Below are positions 31,902 to 41,801 of a stretch of DNA of 41,801 bases, one piece after another. Origin of the DNA: Candidatus Omnitrophota bacterium (GTDB lineage Bacteria > Ratteibacteria > UBA8468 > B48-G9 > JAFGKM01); NCBI GenBank assembly GCA_023819375.1, contig JAMWDI010000009.1, positions 1 through 41,801 of the forward strand, read 5' to 3'. The translations under genes were made by a program, and so were the position numbers. The stretch's first letter is position 1, and the number at the start of each line of letters is the position of its first letter. The notes under the pieces are model-generated. The model ran no database searches and had not been told where the DNA came from. It saw only the letters and a program-made list of their open reading frames with translations.

Positions 31902-34205
31902 TTAAATATTCTTGATATTTGCTGCAACTTTTAAAAGTTTAATTCTTAATTTTTCAAAATCTACAGAATTTTCAATTCCTGTTTTCGTAAGTGGTTCACG
32001 ATCCATTGGAATTTGAGATAGGACTTCTTTTAAAATCCTTCTTACTTTGGAATTTTTACTTGATGCTAAAAGTTTTAACAATCTATAATCTTCCCATCCG
32101 TCTCGGAAGGCTTCTGCCTGTCTTGATGGAATAGGTCCCGTATGTCCAGGATAAACAACACAATAATCTGTTTCAGAACCAGCAGGTTCATAGTCAGTAT
32201 ATGGATCTCCTCTTGGTGAATAATATGAATAAAATCCCCATCCCTGAAGTCCCAGTTTAAATGCCTGCCAGGGCATAATACGATAATGTCCAACCAGTTC
32301 TTCATGCAGTTCAGACCTATTTGAGCCCTGTACCCCATAGAACGCATTTATTCTTCCTGGCTTAATCTCTTTTTGCCATTCAGATACTGGCTCTCTGAAC
32401 CAGTTCCCCCAAAAAGGAACAAAAACATCAGCCACATTACTCATTTTACGGAATCCAGTAATTTCAGGAAATGCAGGATTACAATATATTTGAACATTAG
32501 GGTCAATTTCTTTTACCCACTTTGCTGCAATAACAAAAAGGTCAGCATTTGCTTCTCCTGGTTCATCCCATAATTCGCCACACCAATCCTTGTAATCAAC
32601 TCCTGCATCCTTAAATCTTTTAACTATACCTTGAACATGATTACGAATTATTTCAAAATCTTTATCTGTCATATTTTGAAAAGCCTCGGGCCTATTGTTA
32701 TAACCATTCCCAACCCAGTTTCTTCCAGTAACTGGTATGATGTATGAATAGAAAAAGTAAACATCTTTCTTTTGTTGCCTTGCTTCGTATGCTTCTGTAT
32801 TTGGTTCAGGTACTCCATAGAAACTTGAAATTCCACGTGATATTTTATCAGCAACAGTTTTTGCTAATGCTCCTTCTGGTACAAATGGCCAACGAGTTGA
32901 AACAGGTCCACGACTCCATGTGTGAACCCAGACCCTTACCTCAGGAAGTTTAACAGGAAGTACTTCAATAATAATAGGCACAGATGGACCTTTTCCTTTT
33001 GTTTGAGTATTTTCAGCAATAAGTGTTGTTGTGTAAATACCTGGTTTTGCATCTTCTGTCTTTACTTCAAGCCAGAAAATCTGTGAACCGCATGGTGGTA
33101 ACGCAATAAGAGGGAAATCTACAATTGTTTTCCCATTTGTAAAATACTTCATCATCAATGAAGGACATAGTTTATCTTTTTCTGAAAACATTGGCCCAGG
33201 AACAACTCCCCATAACTGGGTCCTCATTGTTCCAAAAACCCTCGGAACTATCTGTATTTTTTCAGGCGTGGGACCTTTAACTGGACCAACCTTTATATGA
33301 AATTCTTGAAAACCAGGAACAAATTCTTTATAAATACCACTATCGTGTATTGGTTTGCCAACAGCATCTTTGAGAGAAGTAAGAGTTAAAAGAGCTCCTT
33401 CGTATTCATTCTGTGCCATCACTATCTTAACAGGTTTATTTATCTTTTCATGTTCCGGCAATATAGGTGATGATGCTAACCTTGCCCATTTGTCATGCTG
33501 TGCCCATACAGCACCATCTTCAGCAAGTTTTTTATTTTTCAATAATGGCCTCTGCCATGACCAGTATATGTGGTCGCTCATTGTGGTTGCATCTGCCCCT
33601 GGTATTGACTCAAAGGCAATCGCAAATTTCTTCCTTACTTCACCACCCACTGGCTCTGGAACTATAAAAGGACCATTTCCCCATAAAGTAATTCCACGTA
33701 CATACAAACCAGGTCCTATATTTATACGCCAAGTATCCCCAGAAACAATTTGAGAAAACTGTAATCTTGCCCAGTATTCATCTTGTGAAGTCAATGGAAC
33801 ATCAAAGGGATTTTCTCTTTCAAGAACTTTTTGCCAGATAATTTGTTGGTTTTCTTTTTTTGCAATCTCAACTGTTATAACACCTTTACCTTTTATATGC
33901 ATTGCAATCTCATTTATTGTATATTGTTGAGGAAATATTATATCTATCAATGCGCCTTTTGATGTTCCAATCCAATTTTTAAATCTGCCATCAGAAGGAA
34001 GTTCCTTTCCATCATAGAGAATTTTTACTCCACTGAAAAGTACTTCTCCAAAATAATCATGGTTTGGATTTAAAAGCATACCCTTCGGAGCTAAAGTTGC
34101 AGGAGTATCAGGTAATTGATTTACCCAATGAACCTTAATTTCTTCTGCAAAAAGTTTTACTATTATCAATACTAAAATAAGAAATATTCTGTATATCCTA
34201 ATCAT
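31902..34205 (-). CDS. Exported GH123/DUF4091-like glycoside hydrolase
   Basis: The 767-residue protein has a signal peptide (to about residue 20), an N-terminal discoidin-like module (DGRFKNWIGTSKGALIDIIFPQQYTINEIAMHI to ITLWGNGPF, residues about 60-180), a beta-sandwich linker and a C-terminal TIM-barrel domain (about 420-745). The motif GELWDEPGEANADLFVIAAKWVKEIDPNVQIYCNP contains the Asp-Glu pair of GH123. The end shows EAFRDGWEDYRLLKLL, typical of DUF4091. It overlaps the upstream DUF4838 gene by four bases and shares part of its architecture with the 965-residue protein downstream. Confidence 0.75.
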   Translation of the reverse strand: MIRIYRIFLILVLIIVKLFAEEIKVHWVNQLPDTPATLAPKGMLLNPNHDYFGEVLFSGVKILYDGKELPSDGRFKNWIGTSKGALIDIIFPQQYTINEIAMHIKGKGVITVEIAKKENQQIIWQKVLERENPFDVPLTSQDEYWARLQFSQIVSGDTWRINIGPGLYVRGITLWGNGPFIVPEPVGGEVRKKFAIAFESIPGADATTMSDHIYWSWQRPLLKNKKLAEDGAVWAQHDKWARLASSPILPEHEKINKPVKIVMAQNEYEGALLTLTSLKDAVGKPIHDSGIYKEFVPGFQEFHIKVGPVKGPTPEKIQIVPRVFGTMRTQLWGVVPGPMFSEKDKLCPSLMMKYFTNGKTIVDFPLIALPPCGSQIFWLEVKTEDAKPGIYTTTLIAENTQTKGKGPSVPIIIEVLPVKLPEVRVWVHTWSRGPVSTRWPFVPEGALAKTVADKISRGISSFYGVPEPNTEAYEARQQKKDVYFFYSYIIPVTGRNWVGNGYNNRPEAFQNMTDKDFEIIRNHVQGIVKRFKDAGVDYKDWCGELWDEPGEANADLFVIAAKWVKEIDPNVQIYCNPAFPEITGFRKMSNVADVFVPFWGNWFREPVSEWQKEIKPGRINAFYGVQGSNRSELHEELVGHYRIMPWQAFKLGLQGWGFYSYYSPRGDPYTDYEPAGSETDYCVVYPGHTGPIPSRQAEAFRDGWEDYRLLKLLASSKNSKVRRILKEVLSQIPMDREPLTKTGIENSVDFEKLRIKLLKVAANIKNI

Positions 34206-36352
34206 TTCTCTCCCCCTTCTCTTTTTAAAGGTAAGTTTTTATATATTTTTTCAAATCTTATCCATGCCTCCATAACATCATTTATTCTCCAAACTACTTC
34301 ATCTTTTGCTTCCGATGCTTGCTTCATTGCTTCTGCAAGTAATGTACGAAGTTTTATCATGTCCTTCTTTGAATATACGTCCTGTATCTTTGGTGGTGTC
34401 CAGTTTCCACTATGAGTTGGGCATCTATTGAGTATTCTTGATAGTTCAATGTAAAATTCAGCCATTGTTTTTGAAGCAGGACCAAATAAATCATCACATG
34501 CTTGCTTCACAAGTTCTTCATATTTTACATAAGGGTTTTCCATTCCTTTTGCAACTGTATAATACATCAGCCAGTTAAATGGAAATTTCTCCTGTTTTTC
34601 TCCATGCCAACTTTCATAAAATACCCATTCAACACCATTTTCTTTCCAAAACCTTAAATCTATAAGTGCAGATTCCCCTGGTAAAAATGGAGCGTCCTGC
34701 CATTCTTTTACATCACAACCTGGAATATAGTACTCGTAAATAGCAAGTTTTGCACCTGTTTGTTTCCACTTTAAAAAATTCTTTATCCATCTATCTTTTG
34801 AAGGACAATTGCTATCTCTTAGTGAATGCGCCTTGCAACTATCGTTTATCACCATCACAAATACACCTGGCTTTGCCTTGATATTTTCAGGTGCCTTCGC
34901 TGTAAACCAGTATGCATAAAATATCACGTATTTGTCAGGATGTGTCTTCCGTAATTGGGTTGCAATAATGTTGGCAAATTCTAAACTCTGTTCTGATGGG
35001 TTAGATCCTAATTTCTTACATTCTTCACATTCACAAAACCCTCCACAGTCATTCGCTGATAAACTAAACATCATTCTTGATGGGTCTTTGTCAAAATATT
35101 CACGCGCTTTCTCTAATATTATCCTTTGTACATCAGGGTTTGAAAAGCATATCTGAGCATTCCTATCCTGACGTTTACCACCAACAAGCGCAAAGTATTC
35201 AGGATGTTCTTTAAAATATTTTTCTGGCGGTATATATGAGTAAAGGGCATGAGAATAATTACCACTCACTCCACCAAGTCCCCATGCCTCTGGATCAAAA
35301 TCCTCTCTTTTCCATTGCCACCATATCCTTCTGTGACTGAATGCTGGCGTTAGCGATATATCAAGTTTTTCTATACCTATGTCTTTTGTCTCTGGGACTA
35401 CTTTCCAATGTGGGCTGGGACCATAAAACTTCACCCCAATGTGCTCTAAAAATAAATAAGCTGCCCTGACTGACCCCGAAAAACTTCCTGCATCATTACC
35501 TGCTATATGAATTACATTACCATCCCTTTTTACTATAGCAATTTCTTTCTCAGGATAATTTCCTTGCTTGATACCTAATTTTTTGTTTAATTGTGTGTTC
35601 CCTATTGAAATCACTGCACCTTTTATATCAGGGCTTTCTTCAACTATAGGCAGCCCTGCCTTCGTCATCTGATATATATACATCTGTATCAACTGCGATG
35701 CCTTCTTCTCTTTCTCACTGGGTTTTTGCGGAACTACTATCTTTGCTGCTACCTTACCATCTTTCACTATGTATAACTTGCCTTTCTCTATTATCAATGG
35801 TATCTCCTTTGCCTGAGCCACATATCCTGGTATACCCCAGAATTCAACTTCATCTATATAAAAACCCCATTCCTTTAGCCTGAATATAAGCCTAACCTCT
35901 TTCGCCCATATCGGCTCACTAAATTCGTATTCATACCAAGGTTTGTCTTCTTTTATCTCTATCTTTCCTATATTAATCCACTCACCATCTGATTGTATCC
36001 TGCTTTGTATCTCTATTAGCTTTGGTCTGTTCTGCCTGACCATCAGTATCTTTATCAACCCTATCCTGTGTTGTTCAGGCCAGATAAAGTCAATCGTAAG
36101 GTCTTTCCAGTTTATTCCAATGCAATCCCACCAGTTTCCCCAGGGTTGTCCATTCAATAATCTGTTTCCAAAAGTATCTTCCTGATCCTTTAATCTATCA
36201 GGCGGATTTGTCGGCTTATCAAATGGATAAATGTATCTCAACCCAAAATCCTGCCCTTTGCCACCATTGTTGCTCAATAAAACATAACTCTCTTTCTCAC
36301 AATATCCAACAGAGAAAAGAAACAAAAATACTAAAACCACAATTTTCTTCAC
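34202..36352 (-). CDS. Exported DUF4838 protein (alpha-glucuronidase-like fold)
   Basis: The protein of 716 residues starts with GTG at 36352, with AGGAGAT six bases upstream, and a signal peptide MKKIVVLVFLFLFSVGYC. Residues about 40-175 resemble a discoidin module (WKDLTIDFIWPEQHRIGLIKI, VRLIFRLKEWGFYIDEVEFWG). Residues about 195-350 resemble the GH67 alpha-glucuronidase N-terminal domain (KASQLIQMYIYQMTKAGLPIV, SVRAAYLFLEHIGVKFYGPSP). The remaining barrel has the DUF4838 hallmark SLSANDCGGFCECEECKKLG and LIDLRFWKENGVEWVFYESWHGE. The C-x-C-xx-C cluster is typical of the family. The exact substrate, probably a uronic acid or amino-sugar polymer, is not known. Confidence 0.82.
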   Translation of the reverse strand: MKKIVVLVFLFLFSVGYCEKESYVLLSNNGGKGQDFGLRYIYPFDKPTNPPDRLKDQEDTFGNRLLNGQPWGNWWDCIGINWKDLTIDFIWPEQHRIGLIKILMVRQNRPKLIEIQSRIQSDGEWINIGKIEIKEDKPWYEYEFSEPIWAKEVRLIFRLKEWGFYIDEVEFWGIPGYVAQAKEIPLIIEKGKLYIVKDGKVAAKIVVPQKPSEKEKKASQLIQMYIYQMTKAGLPIVEESPDIKGAVISIGNTQLNKKLGIKQGNYPEKEIAIVKRDGNVIHIAGNDAGSFSGSVRAAYLFLEHIGVKFYGPSPHWKVVPETKDIGIEKLDISLTPAFSHRRIWWQWKREDFDPEAWGLGGVSGNYSHALYSYIPPEKYFKEHPEYFALVGGKRQDRNAQICFSNPDVQRIILEKAREYFDKDPSRMMFSLSANDCGGFCECEECKKLGSNPSEQSLEFANIIATQLRKTHPDKYVIFYAYWFTAKAPENIKAKPGVFVMVINDSCKAHSLRDSNCPSKDRWIKNFLKWKQTGAKLAIYEYYIPGCDVKEWQDAPFLPGESALIDLRFWKENGVEWVFYESWHGEKQEKFPFNWLMYYTVAKGMENPYVKYEELVKQACDDLFGPASKTMAEFYIELSRILNRCPTHSGNWTPPKIQDVYSKKDMIKLRTLLAEAMKQASEAKDEVVWRINDVMEAWIRFEKIYKNLPLKREGGEK

Positions 36353-36378
36353 CTATATCTCCTTGTTGAGATTAAATA

Positions 36379-37176
36379 TTACCAGCGATTGCGTCCGTAA
36401 TAGATTTGATACCTGTCAATAGTAAGCTCGGAGTTGCTTTTCCACGCAACATGTCCATCACAGTATACTATGTTTTCTCCATCAGCATGATTGTTCCTTA
36501 CATAACCAACACCATAAAAAAACGGGTTATTGTTTGGCCTCCATGCATCTATAATCATCGGCTGCTGGTCTGCTGGCTGAACATAAATTGGTCCATAATA
36601 ATCAGAACCTGTCCAGTTATATCTACTTATGGTTTTTCCACAGAATTTTATGTTCGGTACTGGTGCGCGTGGATATTCTGGTGTTGAACCATGATACAAA
36701 ATCCTTCCATACATACTACTAGAAGAAGTCATTGGATAAGTTCCAATTCCCGCTATCATGATGTAGCTGGTAAAATAGCCTCTAGAAGTTGAGTTCCAGT
36801 TCCTAACAGTATGAGCAAAACCATACGAGGTATGTTTCTTGAACTTTGGGTCTGCTGAAGGACAACACAAAATATAAGGATTTGTAATATAACTTCTCAA
36901 TTTATCATCGGATGCTGGAAACCACGTACTCCAACTACCATAACCACCATACACAAAACAATTACTCTCTCCCCAAGTAACTGCTGGAAACCAGCCATCA
37001 TAATCTTCAGCATATAGTAATAAAGAAAGCCCAAGTTGTTTTAAATTGTTCATACATACTGCCTTTCTTGCTCTTTCACGTGCTTTTGAGAGTGCTGGTA
37101 GCAACATTGCAGCCAAAATAGCAATTATAGCAACCACAACAAGCAATTCTATCAGAGTAAATCCTTTCTTTTTCAT
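36379..37176 (-). CDS. DUF1559-type prepilin-like protein
   Basis: The start ATG at 37176 gives [42 protein letters not shown], a class III/type IV pilin-like leader with cleavage after Gly5 and Glu at mature position 5, followed by the membrane helix. A GGGGGG run lies 6-11 bases upstream; an in-frame extension to 37233 has no family likeness. Residues 40-265 form a globular domain ending in [19 protein letters not shown], the H-x9-DG motif of DUF1559 family proteins. In Planctomycetes and relatives many such proteins exist per genome and may hold enzymes at the surface. It is the first structural gene of the glycan series, before DUF4838. Confidence 0.85.
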   Translation of the reverse strand: MKKKGFTLIELLVVVAIIAILAAMLLPALSKARERARKAVCMNNLKQLGLSLLLYAEDYDGWFPAVTWGESNCFVYGGYGSWSTWFPASDDKLRSYITNPYILCCPSADPKFKKHTSYGFAHTVRNWNSTSRGYFTSYIMIAGIGTYPMTSSSSMYGRILYHGSTPEYPRAPVPNIKFCGKTISRYNWTGSDYYGPIYVQPADQQPMIIDAWRPNNNPFFYGVGYVRNNHADGENIVYCDGHVAWKSNSELTIDRYQIYYGRNRW

Positions 37177-37234
37177 TTTCTTCACCCCCCTTTCTTTTTT
37201 GATTTTTCCCAATTTTTTACTTATTATTCTCATA

Positions 37235-38317
37235 TTACACCTCCTTTACTGTTTGTCTTTCTACTATTTCTGGTTTTATAAAAATATTTCCTATTTCTTC
37301 TCCTTTCTTTCTTTTCATCAGCATTTTTAAAACAGAATCTCCATATAATTCAAGTTTGCTATCTATTGTTGTTAATTGTGGAGTTGTAAATTTCGTTTCG
37401 TCTATATTATCAAAACCAATAATTGAAAGGTCATCAGGAACTTTTATACCATTTTTTTTGCACCAGTTTAAAACATTTATTGCTCTTAAATCATTTCCAC
37501 ATAAAATCGCAGTTGGTCTTCTATTACTTTTCATTATTTCTTCTATCGCTTTTTCATCTTCTTCTGGATTTTTACCACTTGTTATTTTTATTATCTCTGG
37601 AATTATCTCAAGTCCAAATTTTTTAAGTCCATCTATATAACCACAAAATCTCGGATAAAACCAGACATTCCTTACATCTCCATTTATAAATCCAATAATT
37701 CTATGTCCTTTGTTGAATAAATATTCAACTCCTTTTAAAAAACCAGTATAATAGTCAGTACCAACAACATTAAAATCATCTATTTTACCAAAACTGTGGA
37801 TTATAATTGGATGAAATTCTTTAATTTTTTCTGTAATTTTTTCATCTACTTCAACTTTATCTTCTTCAATCCTTAAAATTGTCTCTGCAAAAATAATTAT
37901 GTTTTTACCAATAAAATCTTTTTTATTAGATAGGAGAAAGTTAAATGAAAAAATATGTTTCCTGAATAATTTTGAAAGAGAAGATAAACCAAAACCATTA
38001 ATGATTCGTGTGAAAATCTGTGTATTTAATGCGTCTTTATATATCAAAGATTCATCTCTTACTATTAAATAAATATCCTGAATTTTTTCTTTTGTTAATA
38101 TAATTGTTCCTTTTCTCGGTAGGGAATAAATTAATCCTTCCCTTTTTAATTCATTAAAGACTCTTCTTGCTGTTATGTCACTTATATCAAATTTTTCAAT
38201 AATATCTTTTAATTTTAAAGTTTTATCATTGTAAACACCACTTTCTATTTTTTTCTTTACCTCATCATAGACAATTTTCCATTTTTTATTTTTGTATCCA
38301 ATTTCTGTATTTTTCAT
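37235..38317 (-). CDS. GntR-LacI hybrid transcriptional regulator
   Basis: The ATG at 38317 gives 360 residues. Residues about 10-70 form a GntR winged helix ([61 protein letters not shown]). A LacI-like sensor domain follows from about residue 75 ([66 protein letters not shown]). A TTG at 38329 would add four residues but lies inside a palindrome. It lies 58 bases before the prepilin-like gene and probably governs the whole series down to 23825. It belongs to the same hybrid class as the regulator at 18844 but is not a close copy. Confidence 0.88.
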   Translation of the reverse strand: MKNTEIGYKNKKWKIVYDEVKKKIESGVYNDKTLKLKDIIEKFDISDITARRVFNELKREGLIYSLPRKGTIILTKEKIQDIYLIVRDESLIYKDALNTQIFTRIINGFGLSSLSKLFRKHIFSFNFLLSNKKDFIGKNIIIFAETILRIEEDKVEVDEKITEKIKEFHPIIIHSFGKIDDFNVVGTDYYTGFLKGVEYLFNKGHRIIGFINGDVRNVWFYPRFCGYIDGLKKFGLEIIPEIIKITSGKNPEEDEKAIEEIMKSNRRPTAILCGNDLRAINVLNWCKKNGIKVPDDLSIIGFDNIDETKFTTPQLTTIDSKLELYGDSVLKMLMKRKKGEEIGNIFIKPEIVERQTVKEV

Positions 38318-38333
38318 TTTTGTATACAAAAAT
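38316..38333. promoter_or_regulatory. Palindromic operator over the regulator start codon
   Basis: ATTTTTGTATACAAAAAT is a perfect 18-base palindrome with the GTATAC core of GntR-type operators. It overlaps the ATG (38315-38317) of the GntR-LacI gene, which has no clear ribosome binding site. TATACA in its centre may also act as a -10 box, giving a nearly leaderless message. Binding of the regulator here would block its own gene (inference). Confidence 0.6.
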
Positions 38334-38343
38334 AAATTAAAAC

Positions 38344-38369
38344 AAAAGGGAGAGATGAATCTCCCTTTT
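38344..38369 (-). terminator. Intrinsic terminator after the 23S rRNA gene
   Basis: Ten-base arms AAAAGGGAGA (38344-38353) and TCTCCCTTTT (38360-38369) with a six-base loop form a stable hairpin. On the minus strand it is followed by GTTTTAATTT. It lies about 20 bases past the 23S 3' end, with no 5S gene in between. Confidence 0.8.
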
Positions 38370-38373
38370 ATAT

Positions 38374-38387
38374 AAATTTGAATTTAT

Positions 38388-38395
<8 letters not shown>
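38374..38395. repeat. Left arm of the 23S rRNA processing stem
   Basis: A 22-base sequence here (ending ...TTTATGGCCAAGC) is exactly complementary to 41403-41424 on the other side of the gene. The two arms bring the 23S ends together as a long stem, the usual substrate of RNase III or mini-RNase III. Confidence 0.8.
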
Positions 38396-41402
<3,007 letters not shown>

Positions 41403-41410
<8 letters not shown>

Positions 41411-41424
41411 ATAAATTCAAATTT
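41403..41424. repeat. Right arm of the 23S rRNA processing stem
   Basis: This 22-base sequence (GCTTGGCCATAAATTC and six more bases) is the exact inverted copy of 38374-38395 and pairs with it in the precursor RNA. Confidence 0.8.
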
Positions 41425-41435
41425 TCAAAGAACAA
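41422..41435 (-). promoter_or_regulatory. boxA-like antitermination element in the rRNA leader
   Basis: On the minus strand TTGTTCTTTGAAAA lies between the proximal promoter and the 23S processing stem. It resembles the boxA elements in rRNA leaders and spacers of Firmicutes and other bacteria (core NTTCTTTGAAAA, cf. TGCTCTTTAACA). It would let NusB/S10 prevent early termination. Confidence 0.5.
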
Positions 41436-41445
41436 TTTATTTATA

Positions 41446-41473
41446 ATTATACTTTTTTAAGAGAACTTGTCAA
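41446..41473 (-). promoter_or_regulatory. Proximal 23S rRNA promoter (P2)
   Basis: On the minus strand TTGACA (41468-41473) and TATAAT (41446-41451) are spaced by 16 bases; both hexamers are perfect. The -35 lies in a small palindrome, AACTTG-T-CAAGTT (41464-41476). Confidence 0.8.
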
Positions 41474-41491
41474 GTTTAAGAGATTACTTTC

Positions 41492-41520
41492 ATTAAAAAT
41501 TATACCTATTAATTTTTAAT
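41492..41520. repeat. Inverted repeat inside the distal 23S promoter
   Basis: Perfect 11-base arms ATTAAAAATTA (41492-41502) and TAATTTTTAAT (41510-41520) are separated by seven bases and span the spacer and -10 box of P1. Could be an operator or the end of a mobile element. AT-rich DNA makes chance palindromes easier, so the weight is moderate. Confidence 0.5.
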
Positions 41521-41527
41521 CTGTCAA
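41499..41527 (-). promoter_or_regulatory. Distal 23S rRNA promoter (P1)
   Basis: On the minus strand TTGACA (41522-41527), 17 bases, TATAAT (41499-41504): a perfect consensus promoter. The TGA inside the -35 hexamer is the stop codon of the transposase gene upstream (41524-41526). Confidence 0.85.
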
Positions 41528-41801
41528 GACATTGCATAATTTGAGTACATAGGTAACAGTTTTCCTTCAAATTTTTTCATTAAAAAATTTATTGGTGTAT
41601 CATATCCAAGTGATTGATGGGGTCTGGTAAAATTATATTCTATCAGGTATTCTACCAAATTCTTATTAAACAACTCAACATCATCTGTATAATTCCCTAA
41701 CTCTAAAAATTCTTCCTCTATCGTTCTTATAAATCTTTCTACTTCTGCATTATCTTTTGGTGTCCTTACTCTTGTCCAATAATGTAGCAATGATTTTCTC
41801 T
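41524..41801 (-). CDS. Transposase, C-terminal part of integrase core (runs off right edge)
   Basis: The frame is open to the window edge, and the TTG at 41790 is not the real start. The visible residues contain RTPKDNAEVERFIRTIEEEFL, with the catalytic Glu of the DDE triad in AEVERF, and YNFTRPHQSLGYDTPINFL, typical of the C-terminus of IS481/IS3-type transposases (integrase core, rve_3). The N-terminal part and the other two catalytic Asp residues lie outside the window. The stop codon is followed within 20 bases by the rRNA promoter. Confidence 0.75.
   Translation of the reverse strand, partial: RKSLLHYWTRVRTPKDNAEVERFIRTIEEEFLELGNYTDDVELFNKNLVEYLIEYNFTRPHQSLGYDTPINFLMKKFEGKLLPMYSNYAMS

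Noticed and set aside
41411-41523. 16S rRNA gene or 16S-23S spacer tRNA upstream of the 23S
   Set aside because: The 113 bases hold two promoters and a boxA-like element and are then followed by a transposase gene.

Overview
The window comes from an AT-rich bacterial chromosome (protein-coding DNA is mostly about 25-35% G+C, the 23S rRNA gene is much richer). No species can be named from it. DUF1559-type prepilin-like proteins with a GFTLIE leader, DUF4838 and GH123-like secreted proteins, and GntR-LacI hybrid regulators together suggest an uncultured anaerobe of the PVC/Omnitrophota-Ratteibacteria kind. That placement is inference. Hydrogenase maturation genes and a Mrp/Mbh-type membrane module point to an anaerobic, hydrogen-linked energy metabolism.

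Left part (1-10 kb). A minus-strand operon encodes a DUF3108-like lipoprotein, HypC, HypD, HypE and the N-terminus of a GT-C membrane glycosyltransferase that runs off the left edge. Divergent to it are serA, rny (RNase Y) and an endonuclease V gene. Convergent with those are a radical SAM/SPASM protein and, upstream of it, a small IS630-type helix-turn-helix protein with a consensus promoter.

Middle part (10-18.5 kb). One long minus-strand operon carries three antiporter-like subunits, an MbhD/E-like protein, MrpB, C, D, E, F and G, then a shortened HypA, HypB and a hydrogenase maturation protease. The hydrogenase catalytic subunits are not in the window. The operon has a TTGACA-N17-TAAAAT promoter, and its start point lies in a perfect copy of the Rex operator consensus TTGTGAA-N4-TTCACAA, so it is probably repressed by the NADH/NAD+ sensor Rex.

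Accessory sugar region (18.8-38.3 kb). A GntR-LacI regulator lies divergent from a plus-strand operon: a GntR/FCD regulator with two identical palindromic operators, a BNR/sialidase-like protein, an N-acetylneuraminate lyase-like aldolase and two paralogous small cysteine proteins. Convergent with it is a long minus-strand series: a second GntR-LacI regulator, a DUF1559 prepilin-like protein, four large exported proteins (DUF4838, two GH123/DUF4091-like, one GH42-like), an MttB-family methyltransferase and a half-length Eis-like acetyltransferase. Together they look like capture and breakdown of amino-sugar or uronic-acid rich glycans, with predicted export of the big hydrolases and cytoplasmic handling of the products.

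Right end (38.3-41.8 kb). A complete 23S rRNA gene lies on the minus strand by itself: two tandem consensus promoters directly in front, a boxA-like leader, flanking inverted repeats that form a processing stem, and an intrinsic terminator right after it. No 16S, 5S or tRNA is seen next to it. Its distal promoter overlaps the stop codon of a partial transposase gene at the window edge.
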